DNA from: Pseudomonadota bacterium
Lineage (GTDB): Bacteria > Pseudomonadota > Gammaproteobacteria > Burkholderiales > SG8-41
Direction of reading: 5' to 3'
NCBI GenBank assembly: GCA_023431245.1
Contig: JAEYXO010000075.1
Coordinates: 1-5,662 of the forward strand
Length of the DNA: 5,662 nucleotides
A program made the translations under genes and the position numbers. Below are positions 5,645 to 5,662 of the stretch, piece after piece. Within the stretch, counting starts at the first letter, position 1. Every line of letters begins with the position of its first letter. The notes beneath the pieces were generated by a model. The model was not told the origin of the DNA and ran no database searches. It saw nothing but the letters and a program-made list of their open reading frames with translations.

Positions 5645-5662
5645 ACCCCGCTGCGGCGGGGT
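5645..5662 (+). terminator. Rho-independent terminator-like hairpin after the Bug gene (cut by window end)
   Basis: ACCCCGC (5645-5651) pairs perfectly with GCGGGGT (5656-5662) around a TGCG loop, 22 nt after the stop codon. An A-rich stretch (from 5639) precedes the stem. The window ends exactly where the T-run would begin, so that part cannot be seen. If Ts follow, the A-run/stem/T-run symmetry would let it work on both strands. Confidence 0.75.

Overview
The window is a GC-rich stretch of a Gram-negative bacterial chromosome, most likely from a betaproteobacterium (Burkholderiales or a relative). This rests on the orphan Bug/TctC-type periplasmic binding protein at the right end, a family greatly expanded in that class, on a possible DUF3460-like small protein next to it (DUF3460 is, as I recall it, a betaproteobacterial family), and on the lipoprotein and Sec-type signal sequences. 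No RNA gene, insertion sequence, CRISPR array or phage gene was found.

Left part (1-3897): the downstream end of a four-gene, tightly packed plus-strand operon for a GldAFG-like ABC-2 transporter. In order it holds the C-terminal tail of the ATPase (cut by the window edge), a six-helix ABC-2 permease, a membrane-anchored GldG-like auxiliary protein with a long envelope-exposed part, and a membrane-anchored DUF4340 protein. Two of the three junctions are 4-bp ATGA overlaps and the third is a 4-nt gap, so the four products are probably translationally coupled and made as one complex. The ATPase would drive the permease, while the GldG-like and DUF4340 proteins would form an extracytoplasmic module. 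The substrate is not known from the sequence. The name comes from gliding genes of Bacteroidetes, but nothing here points to gliding.

Middle (3898-4410): a short intergenic region with a strong GC-rich hairpin just after the operon and then an abrupt AT-rich island that probably holds a promoter. It is followed by a small predicted lipoprotein of unknown function. A good -10 box lies so close to its ATG, with no Shine-Dalgarno sequence between, that the mRNA may be leaderless.

Right part (4411-5662): a 67-residue proline-rich/charged small protein overlaps by 4 bp the start of a full-length tripartite tricarboxylate transporter-type substrate-binding protein (Bug family). That gene is followed by a hairpin that looks like a rho-independent terminator cut by the window edge. 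No membrane subunits (TctA/TctB) lie in the window, so the binding protein appears to be an orphan, at least locally.

Most of the window is recognisable, ordinary chromosomal gene content. The least explained parts are the small lipoprotein with its AT-rich upstream island, and the small protein coupled to the Bug protein.
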